Below are positions 18,831 to 26,282 of a stretch of 64,000 bases of DNA, piece after piece. The stretch is from NCBI RefSeq assembly GCF_000971985.1, contig NZ_KQ040798.1, forward strand, positions 673,826-737,825, read 5' to 3'. Numbering within the stretch: the stretch's first letter is position 1; each line of letters begins with the position of its first letter. The notes under the pieces were generated by a model. That model had not been told where the DNA came from, did no database searches, and saw only the letters and a program-made list of their open reading frames with translations. Both the position numbers and the translations under genes were made by a program. This DNA comes from Paenibacillus dauci (GTDB lineage Bacteria > Bacillota > Bacilli > Paenibacillales > Paenibacillaceae).

Positions 18831-19238
18831 ATGGATACAACACGTTATGAAAAAGGATGGGCACGCCTCGGTGAAATTGATGGACATGGCGGAGAACAGG
18901 TTATTCAGTCGCTGCAGTCGATTGCACCGGATCTGGGCAAGTATATTATTGAATTTGCCTTTGGCGATATCTACACTCGTCCGGGGCTGGATGCGCAGCA
19001 GCGGCAACTGATTACACTCGCTTCACTTACAACGCAGGGCGGCTGTGAACCTCAACTGGACGTGCATATTAACGCTTCGCTCAATGTGGGACTGACGCCG
19101 CTGGAGATTGTAGAAGCGATCATGCACTGTGTGCCATACACCGGATTCCCCCGTGTGCTGAACGCTGTATTTGTCGCCAAACGGATTTTTGAAGAACGAG
19201 GGTTGCAGGTAGAGGGTCTGGAAAAAGAAAATCAATAA
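18831..19238 (+). CDS. carboxymuconolactone decarboxylase / AhpD-like protein
   Basis: A 135-residue CMD-family protein. The core ARPGLDAQQRQLITLASL-type block (here YTRPGLDAQQRQLITLASL) and the following helix with HINASLNVGLTPLEIVEAIMH are diagnostic. It has a single cysteine in the CEPQ region and one near the C-terminal helix (MHCVPY), without the CxxC pair of true AhpD. I chose the ATG at 18831 because GGAGAAGGA precedes it; earlier in-frame ATGs lack a ribosome site. The divergent MerR gene and the operator suggest stress-inducible expression. Confidence 0.88.
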   Translation: MDTTRYEKGWARLGEIDGHGGEQVIQSLQSIAPDLGKYIIEFAFGDIYTRPGLDAQQRQLITLASLTTQGGCEPQLDVHINASLNVGLTPLEIVEAIMHCVPYTGFPRVLNAVFVAKRIFEERGLQVEGLEKENQ

Positions 19239-19295
19239 ACTGCTATTCAGCAGGAAGTCTTGAGCAGACGAAGATCTATACAAACCAATATGTAT

Positions 19296-19332
19296 ACCAA
19301 AAAGGACCAGTCGCAGACTAGTCCTTTTTGGT
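19296..19332. terminator. bidirectional terminator overlapping a stop codon
   Basis: A 17-bp stem beginning ACCAAAAAGGAC with a 3-nt loop and one mismatch. It gives a T-run on both strands. It serves the AhpD-like gene and includes the stop codon (19318-19320) of the convergent small membrane protein gene. Confidence 0.88.
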
Positions 19333-19533
19333 CATGCTCAATATAAAGTAGCCCAACTTGGTTACCAAATACAAACCAAATATAATTATTAACGTACGGG
19401 AGATGACATATCCATCCAATGCCTGGCTATATCCGGGCGGGATCAGCAGCTCACTATTAAAAATCAGATAAGCAACACAAAGGATAGGTACAACGACAAG
19501 AATGACGGCTGCTATTTTCCGATCTTCTTTCAT
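19318..19533 (-). CDS. small membrane protein, unknown
   Basis: A 71-residue protein not recognised as a named family. It has two hydrophobic helices (about 8-28 and 46-66), a short polar N-terminus (MKEDRK) and a Lys/Asp tail. The strong ribosome site GGAGGTGG lies 5 bp upstream of the ATG. Single gene; the terminator hairpin overlaps its last codons. Confidence 0.75.
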   Translation of the reverse strand: MKEDRKIAAVILVVVPILCVAYLIFNSELLIPPGYSQALDGYVISRTLIIIFGLYLVTKLGYFILSMTKKD

Positions 19534-19742
19534 TACTCCACCTCCTTTTTTAAAAGAGAGAGTAACCTGTATCCTATCACAAGTTACTCTCTATTTTATT
19601 TCTTATTTTATCGAGTACAATCGTATATTTTCGCTATACCTGTCAGGTGAATATCGTTTACAAATAGATCTCTGGAATCCTATAATGGTTTACATATAGT
19701 AAATGATTACTTTGTGTAAACCTAATGATTCAGGAGGAATCT

Positions 19743-20945
19743 ATGTCAACATCACTCAAGACCATGCTCCCCCTCAGCATTTTGATGCTGAATCTGTTTA
19801 TTGCCCTGCTGGGTCAGGGAATGGTTATTCCGATTTTGCCGGATTATCTGCGGCAGTTTGATGCGGCGGGTACGGCTGCCGGTTATATGGTAGCTGCTTT
19901 TGGCGTGGCCCAGTTTTTATTTTCTCCGATTGGCGGACGCTGGTCCGACCGGTACGGACGTAAGAAAATGATTTTAGCCGGTTTATTTTTCACTGTGATA
20001 TCGGATTATCTGTTTGCCGTGTCGCATCAGCTGCCGATTCTGTATCTGGCACGTTTTATCGGTGGAATCGGGCTTGGAATTATGGTACCTTCCGTGCTTG
20101 CCTATGTAGCGGATGTGACCACTCGCGATACCCGTGCCAAAGGGATGGGCTATATCAGTGCAGCCATGAATCTGGGTATGGTGCTCGGACCGGGAATCGG
20201 CGGAATCATCGCCCAGTACGGCATACGCATGCCTTATTACTGGGCAGCAGGATTAGGACTGGCTGCTACGCTGCTGACCCTGCTGCTGCCGGAGACGCTC
20301 AGTCTCGCCAAAAGGCAGCTGGCCCGGACTGCGGAACATTCGCAGCCATCTATGGTTCGCGAGCTGCTGCAGTCGTTTCATACGCCGTATTTCCGTTACC
20401 TGATGCTGATTCTCGTGATGACTTTTGGGCTGGTCAATTATGAGACGGTCTACTCACTGTATGTAGAACAGAAATATGGATTTACTTCTCAGCAGATCGC
20501 TATATTGATTACGCTTGGTGCATTGATCGGCATTATTATTCAGGTTGGACTGTTGGACAAATGTATCCGCTGGATCGGCGAGTATCGATTGATCCGCCTG
20601 TCGCTGTTCATGACCGCGCTGGCACTTCTGCTTATGCTGATTCCGGTTAACTTTGCCTATCTGCTGATTGTGTCTTCACTGTTTTTCGCTTTTAATGCCC
20701 TGCTACGTCCAACAGTGAATACGCTGCTGTCGCATGAGGCAGGCGATCAGCAGGGATTTGTCGCGGGGCTGAATACCACGTATGGCAGCATTGGCAATAT
20801 TGCCGGCCCGATTCTGGCAGGTACGCTGTTTGACAGGCAGATTCATTTGCCGTATATTGTGGGTGCTTTTATTCTGCTCGCTGCGATCGGACTGACCCGT
20901 CAGCGACGCAAATCACTCAGGAAACGAGTCGTTGAACATGAATGA
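19743..20945 (+). CDS. MFS multidrug efflux transporter (Bmr/NorA-like)
   Basis: A 400-residue, 12-helix major facilitator protein. Motif A is GGRWSDRYGRKKMI (about 62-75) and the antiporter motif C is GMVLGPGIGGIIA (about 139-151), typical of drug/H+ antiporters. The ATG at 19743 is used because CAGGAGG precedes it by 5 bp; the ATG at 19725 lies upstream of that site. The stop overlaps the start of the TetR gene, so the two are translationally coupled. Confidence 0.92.
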   Translation: MSTSLKTMLPLSILMLNLFIALLGQGMVIPILPDYLRQFDAAGTAAGYMVAAFGVAQFLFSPIGGRWSDRYGRKKMILAGLFFTVISDYLFAVSHQLPILYLARFIGGIGLGIMVPSVLAYVADVTTRDTRAKGMGYISAAMNLGMVLGPGIGGIIAQYGIRMPYYWAAGLGLAATLLTLLLPETLSLAKRQLARTAEHSQPSMVRELLQSFHTPYFRYLMLILVMTFGLVNYETVYSLYVEQKYGFTSQQIAILITLGALIGIIIQVGLLDKCIRWIGEYRLIRLSLFMTALALLLMLIPVNFAYLLIVSSLFFAFNALLRPTVNTLLSHEAGDQQGFVAGLNTTYGSIGNIAGPILAGTLFDRQIHLPYIVGAFILLAAIGLTRQRRKSLRKRVVEHE

Positions 20946-21585
20946 ATCCTGGCATCAGCAGGTCAAAAATCAGCATCGCGAAGAAATCATTACCGCCGGC
21001 AGGGAACTATTTTTGCAGCGGAATTTTCCCGACGTGAATATCCGCGAAGTGTGTCAGCTCGCCGGAATCAGCCGGGTTACCTTTTACAAACATTTCAGTT
21101 CACTGGATGAGCTCGTATTCGAAGTACAGATGAGCATCATGCAGCAGATGACCGAGTATATACTGCCCGATTCCTCAGTATCCGGTTCAGGCAGACAGCA
21201 GCTGGAAGCTATCCTGTACCGATGGGTGGACTATGCCAAAAACTATCCTCGTCAGCTGCGCTTTATTACACTGTTCGATCTGTACTATGATTCCGGCACA
21301 GCCAGCCCGGAACTCAAACAACAATACGAGCAGTTCATTAATACCGAAGGTCGTCAGGGCTTTCTGCAGCCTATTCTGGAACAAGGCATCGCCGATGGTT
21401 CCCTGTCCAGCCACCTGAACCCGGTACACAGCGGTTTCTTTATTTTCCAAACCCTGATGGGTGTACTCCAGCGAATGAGTATGACCCGCCTGCCCGACTA
21501 CGGCACTACCGTCGCTTATGATGATATCGTAATGCCTGTAGTGCGAATGCTGGTCCATACTATTACAGTCAACTCTTCACAGTAA
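20938..21585 (+). CDS. TetR-family regulator
   Basis: A 215-residue TetR protein. The HTH is at about 24-52 (NIREVCQLAGISRVTFYKHFSSLDEL) and the C-terminal ligand domain is typical. The start at 20938 overlaps the last 8 bases of the MFS gene; a TTG at 20932 is possible. The likely role is ligand-responsive control of its own operon with the efflux pump. Confidence 0.9.
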   Translation: MNESWHQQVKNQHREEIITAGRELFLQRNFPDVNIREVCQLAGISRVTFYKHFSSLDELVFEVQMSIMQQMTEYILPDSSVSGSGRQQLEAILYRWVDYAKNYPRQLRFITLFDLYYDSGTASPELKQQYEQFINTEGRQGFLQPILEQGIADGSLSSHLNPVHSGFFIFQTLMGVLQRMSMTRLPDYGTTVAYDDIVMPVVRMLVHTITVNSSQ

Positions 21586-21680
21586 CCATAGCCTCCTCCC
21601 CCTTAGCAGTCTGTTCAATCAGCAGCTGTATAAGCAGGCAGGAGGCTATTTGCATAGATTCAGCACAACCCTCACACAAA

Positions 21681-21815
21681 AGCACGGAACGCAAGAAAGG
21701 AAATAAGGAAACAAGACGACCTTTAAGCCGGGAGATCCCCCTTTACTATATCCCATTCAGGATCTCCAGGCTTAACCGGAGTCATGTTCCTTATTCCTTT
21801 CTGGAGTGTATGCAC
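21681..21815. repeat. large intergenic palindrome, copy 4
   Basis: About 135 bp between the convergent ends of the tetR-like gene and bioB. It begins AGCACGGAACGC and ends GGAGTGTATGCAC. Outer arms AGAAAGGAAATAAGGAA / TTCCTTATTCCTTTCT and inner stem TTAAGCCGGGAGATCC / GGATCTCCAGGCTTAA flank a ~22-nt loop. The centre is close to that of copy 1 (TTAAGCCTGGATATCC). Confidence 0.85.
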
Positions 21816-21904
21816 ATCAGCGTTGGATAAACATCCGCAACCAATCACTAAGCGCAGTCCCCATCAATAAGCTAATGATATCCACCATCTATATAACTTC
21901 ACAG

Positions 21905-22906
21905 CTATACCAGCGCATTATGTTCGATCTCAAAACCGAGATCTTCAATCATTTGATAATCCAGCGCAGCCTCCTGTCCCGGTGTTGTCAGGTAATCCCC
22001 GACAAAGATCGAATTGGCCGCATATAATGCTAAAGGCTGGAGTGTACGCAGGTTCAGCTCACGACCACCAGCGACACGAATCTCCTTATCCGGACAGATG
22101 AACCGCAGCAGCGATAGTACTTTCAGTGCTTTGCGGGCATTGGTACGCTGCTGATCAGCAAGCGGTGTGCCGGGAATCGGATTGAGAAAGTTAACTGGAA
22201 TCGAGTCTGCATCCAGCTGATGCAGGGCATAAGCCATTTCGACAATCTGCTCGTCACTTTCACCCATTCCGATAATCACCCCCGAACATGGAGACATACC
22301 ACTTCCCTTAACCTGCTCGATCGTGTTGACCCGCTGTTCGTACGTATGAGTGGTTGTGATAGAGGTATAATGCTCACTGCTTGTGTTCAGATTATGATTG
22401 TAACGGTGCACACCCGCTTCCGCCAATCGCTGGGCTTGATCTTCCTGCAGCAATCCAAGGCAGGCACAGATTTTGAGCGGCATTGTTTCCCGTATTTCCC
22501 GCACAGCTTCGACCACCTGATCCAGCTCACGGCGGGATGGACCTCTGCCGGAAGCAACAATACAATAAGTGCCTGCCTGGCGGTTCATGGCTTCCCGCGC
22601 ACCTGCCAGCAGGGTCTCCTTATCCAACAGGCTGTACTTGCTGACAGGTGCTGTAGAGACAATCGATTGCGAACAGTAGCCGCAGTCTTCCGGGCATAAG
22701 CCGCTTTTGGCATTGATAATCATATTGAGCTTGACCTTGTTGTCATAGAAATGATGGCGTACTGCATACGCTGCATGCAGCAGCGGCAACAGCTCACCAT
22801 CCTCGGCACGCAGTACATGCATCGCCTGTTCGCGGGAAATCTGTTGTTTATGTATAGCCTGTACTGCCAGTTCATTCCATGATTGAGTAGACATTTGATT
22901 GATCAT
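21905..22906 (-). CDS. bioB: biotin synthase
   Basis: A 333-residue radical SAM enzyme that inserts sulfur into dethiobiotin. The [4Fe-4S] motif is C-x3-C-x2-C in CPEDCGYCSQS (about 72-82). The family blocks YNHNLNTS, SGVIIGMGE, and the GGRE segment with the [2Fe-2S]-ligand Arg are present. It is a lone bio gene; no bioA/D/F lies nearby. A perfect BirA operator precedes it. Confidence 0.96.
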   Translation of the reverse strand: MINQMSTQSWNELAVQAIHKQQISREQAMHVLRAEDGELLPLLHAAYAVRHHFYDNKVKLNMIINAKSGLCPEDCGYCSQSIVSTAPVSKYSLLDKETLLAGAREAMNRQAGTYCIVASGRGPSRRELDQVVEAVREIRETMPLKICACLGLLQEDQAQRLAEAGVHRYNHNLNTSSEHYTSITTTHTYEQRVNTIEQVKGSGMSPCSGVIIGMGESDEQIVEMAYALHQLDADSIPVNFLNPIPGTPLADQQRTNARKALKVLSLLRFICPDKEIRVAGGRELNLRTLQPLALYAANSIFVGDYLTTPGQEAALDYQMIEDLGFEIEHNALV

Positions 22907-22925
22907 ACGTCACCTTCACTTTTTT

Positions 22926-22960
22926 ATTGTTAACCAAATTTAAATTAATAGGTTAACAAT
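22926..22960 (-). promoter_or_regulatory. BirA operator
   Basis: ATTGTTAACC-N15-GGTTAACAAT, a perfect inverted repeat matching the known Firmicute BirA binding site. It lies 20 bp upstream of the bioB start. This predicts repression by biotinyl-AMP-bound BirA. Confidence 0.9.
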
Positions 22961-23068
22961 CGGATTATAGCAGAACCTTTCCGTCTATTCCAATATCGTT
23001 TATTTTCGGTGATCGATTCTAGCTACTTTCAATCATGAAGTCATCGAATCAAAAACTACACGCACCAG

Positions 23069-23123
23069 CAAAAAAAGCATGGCAGTCAGAGAAATTAATT
23101 CCTCTCTATGCTGCCATGCTTTC
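23069..23123 (-). terminator. terminator of the mrp operon
   Basis: Stem AAAGCATGGCAG / CTGCCATGCTTT with an internal hairpin (AGAGAGGAATTAATTTCTCT), followed on the minus strand by a run of seven T. It ends the mrp operon before bioB. Confidence 0.88.
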
Positions 23124-23205
23124 TTGATAATGCTTATATACTGTTGTGTTTATTAGAATTCGTTTGCCGCTTTTCATTTCTTCAGAGGTGCAAGGAAACC
23201 CATTT

Positions 23206-23619
23206 CTAATTCAGCGGTTCCTTCTCTGCCTTTTCGCGGTCGATCCCTTTTTTCTTGAGCGCCGGCTTCAGTTCATCCTTGGCCAGCTTCCAGAGGGGTA
23301 CGCCCGTGCGGTAAGCAGCCCGGGCATTCAGATGTCCAGCCACCGGAGCAGTGATGAACACGAACACGATCCCCAGCAGAATCCGCATACTCGGATATCC
23401 ATCAAAAACCCAGAAGAACAGGAACCCGCCCAGCAGTACACATAGAACGCCTAGCGTCGCACTTTTGGTCGCTGCATGTGACCGCAGATATACATCGGGG
23501 AAACGAATAATACCAAAGGCACTAAGTACGCTCAAAACAGCGCCAATCAGCACCAGTATCGCAATAACGGGTTCAGCGATCATCTGAATCGTCGATATCA
23601 TCTCGGTCTTCTCGTTCAT
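23206..23619 (-). CDS. mrpG: Mrp Na+/H+ antiporter subunit G
   Basis: A 137-residue membrane subunit with three helices and the MnhG signature FGIIRFPDVYLRSHAATKSATLGV (about 40-63). The C-terminus is a long charged tail. It overlaps the mrpF stop by 47 bp, and it is the last gene of the operon. Confidence 0.94.
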   Translation of the reverse strand: MNEKTEMISTIQMIAEPVIAILVLIGAVLSVLSAFGIIRFPDVYLRSHAATKSATLGVLCVLLGGFLFFWVFDGYPSMRILLGIVFVFITAPVAGHLNARAAYRTGVPLWKLAKDELKPALKKKGIDREKAEKEPLN

Positions 23620-23887
23620 GCTCGATCACCACCCCTCTCTCAATATATTTGGCAAAAGCAACCGTACCCAGAAACGCGAGCACACCAACCAGCAGCATGA
23701 CTTCAAGATAAGCCTGTGTATCCAGCATCATGGAGAGGACAGCAATAATAGCAATAATATTTACACCCACCGTATCCAGTGCAGTAATTCGGTCTGCCAT
23801 GGATGGACCACGCAGGACACGATACATACAGCCCGCGACACCCAGCGACAGGAGGATCAGCGCGATAAATAGGGATATTTGCAGCAT
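23573..23887 (-). CDS. mrpF: Mrp Na+/H+ antiporter subunit F
   Basis: A 104-residue subunit with three helices. It has the family block RVLRGPSMADRITALDTVG (about 24-42) and an acidic C-terminus (EDRDDIDDSDD). It touches mrpE (shared base at 23887). Confidence 0.94.
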   Translation of the reverse strand: MLQISLFIALILLSLGVAGCMYRVLRGPSMADRITALDTVGVNIIAIIAVLSMMLDTQAYLEVMLLVGVLAFLGTVAFAKYIERGVVIEHEREDRDDIDDSDDR

Positions 23888-24363
23888 TACCGCGTCACCT
23901 CCTTGATCGCTTTTTCAAAGGTATTGCGAATATCTTCCGACATCTTGTCTTCATCCTGAATATCAATCGCATGAATATAGACCAGTTGCTGTTCTCGGGA
24001 TACCTCAATCAGGATGGTACCCGGTGTGAGAGTGACCAGTGTCGATAGCAGTGTCAGTTCCCAATCAGACGTTAGATCTGTACGATGTGTAAGAATACCC
24101 GGATTGATATTCAGCCGCGGAGAGACAATGTGACGCAGAACGACGACACTCGATTTAATCAACTCCCAGAAGAACAGCAGCAGCAGCTTCCAGACAGCCC
24201 ATACTTTGTGACCATAGAAATCATCCGGGAAAAATCGCTTCATGGCGAAAATAAGCAGCAGTCCGATCATATAACCAATAATAAAATTCAGCGCATCCCA
24301 GGTGGTGTGCAGAGACATCCAGACGACGGCGATAAGCAGGTTGAGTACAATTTGAAAAGCCAT
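23887..24363 (-). CDS. mrpE: Mrp Na+/H+ antiporter subunit E
   Basis: A 158-residue subunit of the MnhE family. Two N-terminal helices are followed by a cytoplasmic domain containing TLVTLTPGTILIEVS, the family hallmark. It starts directly after the mrpD stop. Confidence 0.94.
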   Translation of the reverse strand: MAFQIVLNLLIAVVWMSLHTTWDALNFIIGYMIGLLLIFAMKRFFPDDFYGHKVWAVWKLLLLFFWELIKSSVVVLRHIVSPRLNINPGILTHRTDLTSDWELTLLSTLVTLTPGTILIEVSREQQLVYIHAIDIQDEDKMSEDIRNTFEKAIKEVTR

Positions 24364-25953
24364 CTATTTACCGCCTCCCAGCACAGCCTGAATATACACA
24401 GCCGGATTCTCCAGTACCGATGCCGCCTCTGCAACATACGTATACACCCAGCCCGAACCCAGTCCAATCAGGATGACCAGTACGAACAATACCGAAGATG
24501 AAGTTACCAGCCACTTCGGACGAAACGACGACCAGCGGTAATCCAGCAGCTCATCACGATCATCCGGCAGTAGGTCGGGATGCCCCTCTTCTGCAGCCCA
24601 TTCCTGATAAATGTCGTCAGATAGCTCTTTGCGTTCATCGGCCAGCGGACGGTCCTTGCCCCAGAATCCCAGCATGAAGATTCGCATAATCGAGTACAGC
24701 ATCAGCAGACTGGCAGCCAGGCTGATCAGGGTCATCGCATACCAACCGCGCTCCATACCGCCCTGCACAATCAGCAGTTTGCCGGCAAATCCACTCAGCG
24801 GCGGTACACCTGCCAGAGCGAGCCCGGCTACGAACAGCATCCAGCCTGTAGCAGGAATTCGCTTGATCAGTCCACTGATCTGTGTCAATTTGGATGTGCC
24901 CGCTGCTCCGATCATAATACCGGCCAGCAGGAACAACAGCGCTTTGAGGATCATATCATGCAGCATATAGAAAATTGCGCCTTCCATACCTGCCGTATTG
25001 GCCGTTGCCAGACCAAATCCGATCAGTCCTACACCAGCCACGACATTATAGACCAGAATCTTGTTCACATCTCGGTAAGCCACCGCACCGATCACACCAA
25101 GGATCATCGTCGCAATACCCATCCAGCCGATCAACGTATAGAGGAATCCGGTATCATGATAGAAAATCAGGGTAAAAGTTCGCAAAATCGCATACAACCC
25201 CACCTTGGTCAGCAATCCAGCGAAAATAGCCGTAATGACCGATGGTGGTGCCGCATAAGAACCCGGCAGCCAGAAGAACAGGAACATCCCCGCTTTGAGA
25301 CTGAATACAATCAGGAACAAAAAGGCAATTACGCTCAGAATGCCGGTCTGTCCCACTTCAGCTACGCGCTGGGACAGATGCGCCATATTCAGCGTACCGG
25401 TTGCTCCATATAGATAAGCCAGTGAGGCGACGAAGAAAGAAGAAGAAATAATATTGATCAAAATATATTTCAGCGTCTCCCGTAACTGCAGACGTGTACC
25501 TCCCAGTACAATCAGCGCATACGAAGAAATCAGCATGACTTCAAAACAAACAAACAGGTTGAACAAATCGCCCGTCAGGAACGATCCGTATACACCGACC
25601 AGCAAAAATTGAAAGAACGGATAGAAATGATACTTTTCCCGCTCCTCTCCGATACTGGCAAACGCATAAAACAAACATACCGCACCGAGAATCGAAGTCG
25701 TCAGTACAAGCAGTGCAGCGAACATATCTGCAACAAATACGATTCCGTAGGGAGCTGCCCAGCCGCCCATCGGCAGAATTTGAATACCGTGCATCTGCAC
25801 CGTGGCTACGAGCCAAACAGCAATACCGATATTCGCCAGCACGGCAATCGCACCAATAATGCGCTGTACAGCTATATGATTTCGAGCAAAAATCTGAATT
25901 ACCGCCGCTACCAGCGGAATCAGCAGCGGGAAAATCAACAGGTTATTGGCCAC
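24364..25953 (-). CDS. mrpD: Mrp Na+/H+ antiporter subunit D
   Basis: A 529-residue, about 14-helix subunit homologous to NuoM/NuoN of complex I. It carries proton-channel residues typical of the family, including the Glu in LFVCFEVMLISSYALIVLGG (about 130-150) and Lys in LKAGMFLFFWLPGSYAAPPSV. A cytoplasmic loop rich in acidic residues lies near 435-480. It overlaps mrpC by 11 bp. Confidence 0.95.
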   Translation of the reverse strand: MANNLLIFPLLIPLVAAVIQIFARNHIAVQRIIGAIAVLANIGIAVWLVATVQMHGIQILPMGGWAAPYGIVFVADMFAALLVLTTSILGAVCLFYAFASIGEEREKYHFYPFFQFLLVGVYGSFLTGDLFNLFVCFEVMLISSYALIVLGGTRLQLRETLKYILINIISSSFFVASLAYLYGATGTLNMAHLSQRVAEVGQTGILSVIAFLFLIVFSLKAGMFLFFWLPGSYAAPPSVITAIFAGLLTKVGLYAILRTFTLIFYHDTGFLYTLIGWMGIATMILGVIGAVAYRDVNKILVYNVVAGVGLIGFGLATANTAGMEGAIFYMLHDMILKALLFLLAGIMIGAAGTSKLTQISGLIKRIPATGWMLFVAGLALAGVPPLSGFAGKLLIVQGGMERGWYAMTLISLAASLLMLYSIMRIFMLGFWGKDRPLADERKELSDDIYQEWAAEEGHPDLLPDDRDELLDYRWSSFRPKWLVTSSSVLFVLVILIGLGSGWVYTYVAEAASVLENPAVYIQAVLGGGK

Positions 25954-26281
25954 CTTTGCGCTTCACCTCCTCCATATCGTCTGTCTTCAGACGTATGTAG
26001 GAACGATACGCCAGTACAAAGAAAAAAGCAGTGACTCCAAAGTTAATAACAATAGAAGTCAGAATTAAAGCCTGGGGCAGCGGATCGACATACGTACCGG
26101 ATTCTTCTCCCAGCAGCGGTGGGGCTCCGGTCTTTAGCCGTGACATGGTCAGCAGCAGCAGATGCACCCCATGCGTCAGAATCGATGTGCCGAGAATAAT
26201 CCGCAGCAGACTGCGCGATAGAATCAGATACACGGCTACAGCGAATAGTATACCGATAGCGATAGACATCCATACTTCCAT
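25943..26281 (-). CDS. mrpC: Mrp Na+/H+ antiporter subunit C
   Basis: A 112-residue NuoK-like subunit with three helices. Motif ILGTSILTHGVHLLLLTMSR (about 30-49) and DPLPQALILTSIVINFGVTAFF (about 68-89). It begins 1 bp after the mrpAB stop. Confidence 0.94.
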   Translation of the reverse strand: MEVWMSIAIGILFAVAVYLILSRSLLRIILGTSILTHGVHLLLLTMSRLKTGAPPLLGEESGTYVDPLPQALILTSIVINFGVTAFFFVLAYRSYIRLKTDDMEEVKRKGGQ

Positions 26282-26282
26282 A

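Noticed and set aside
9546-21815. Palindromes as insertion sequences or tRNA-like RNAs
   Set aside because: They contain no transposase frame, no tRNA features and no flanking target duplications that I could recognise.
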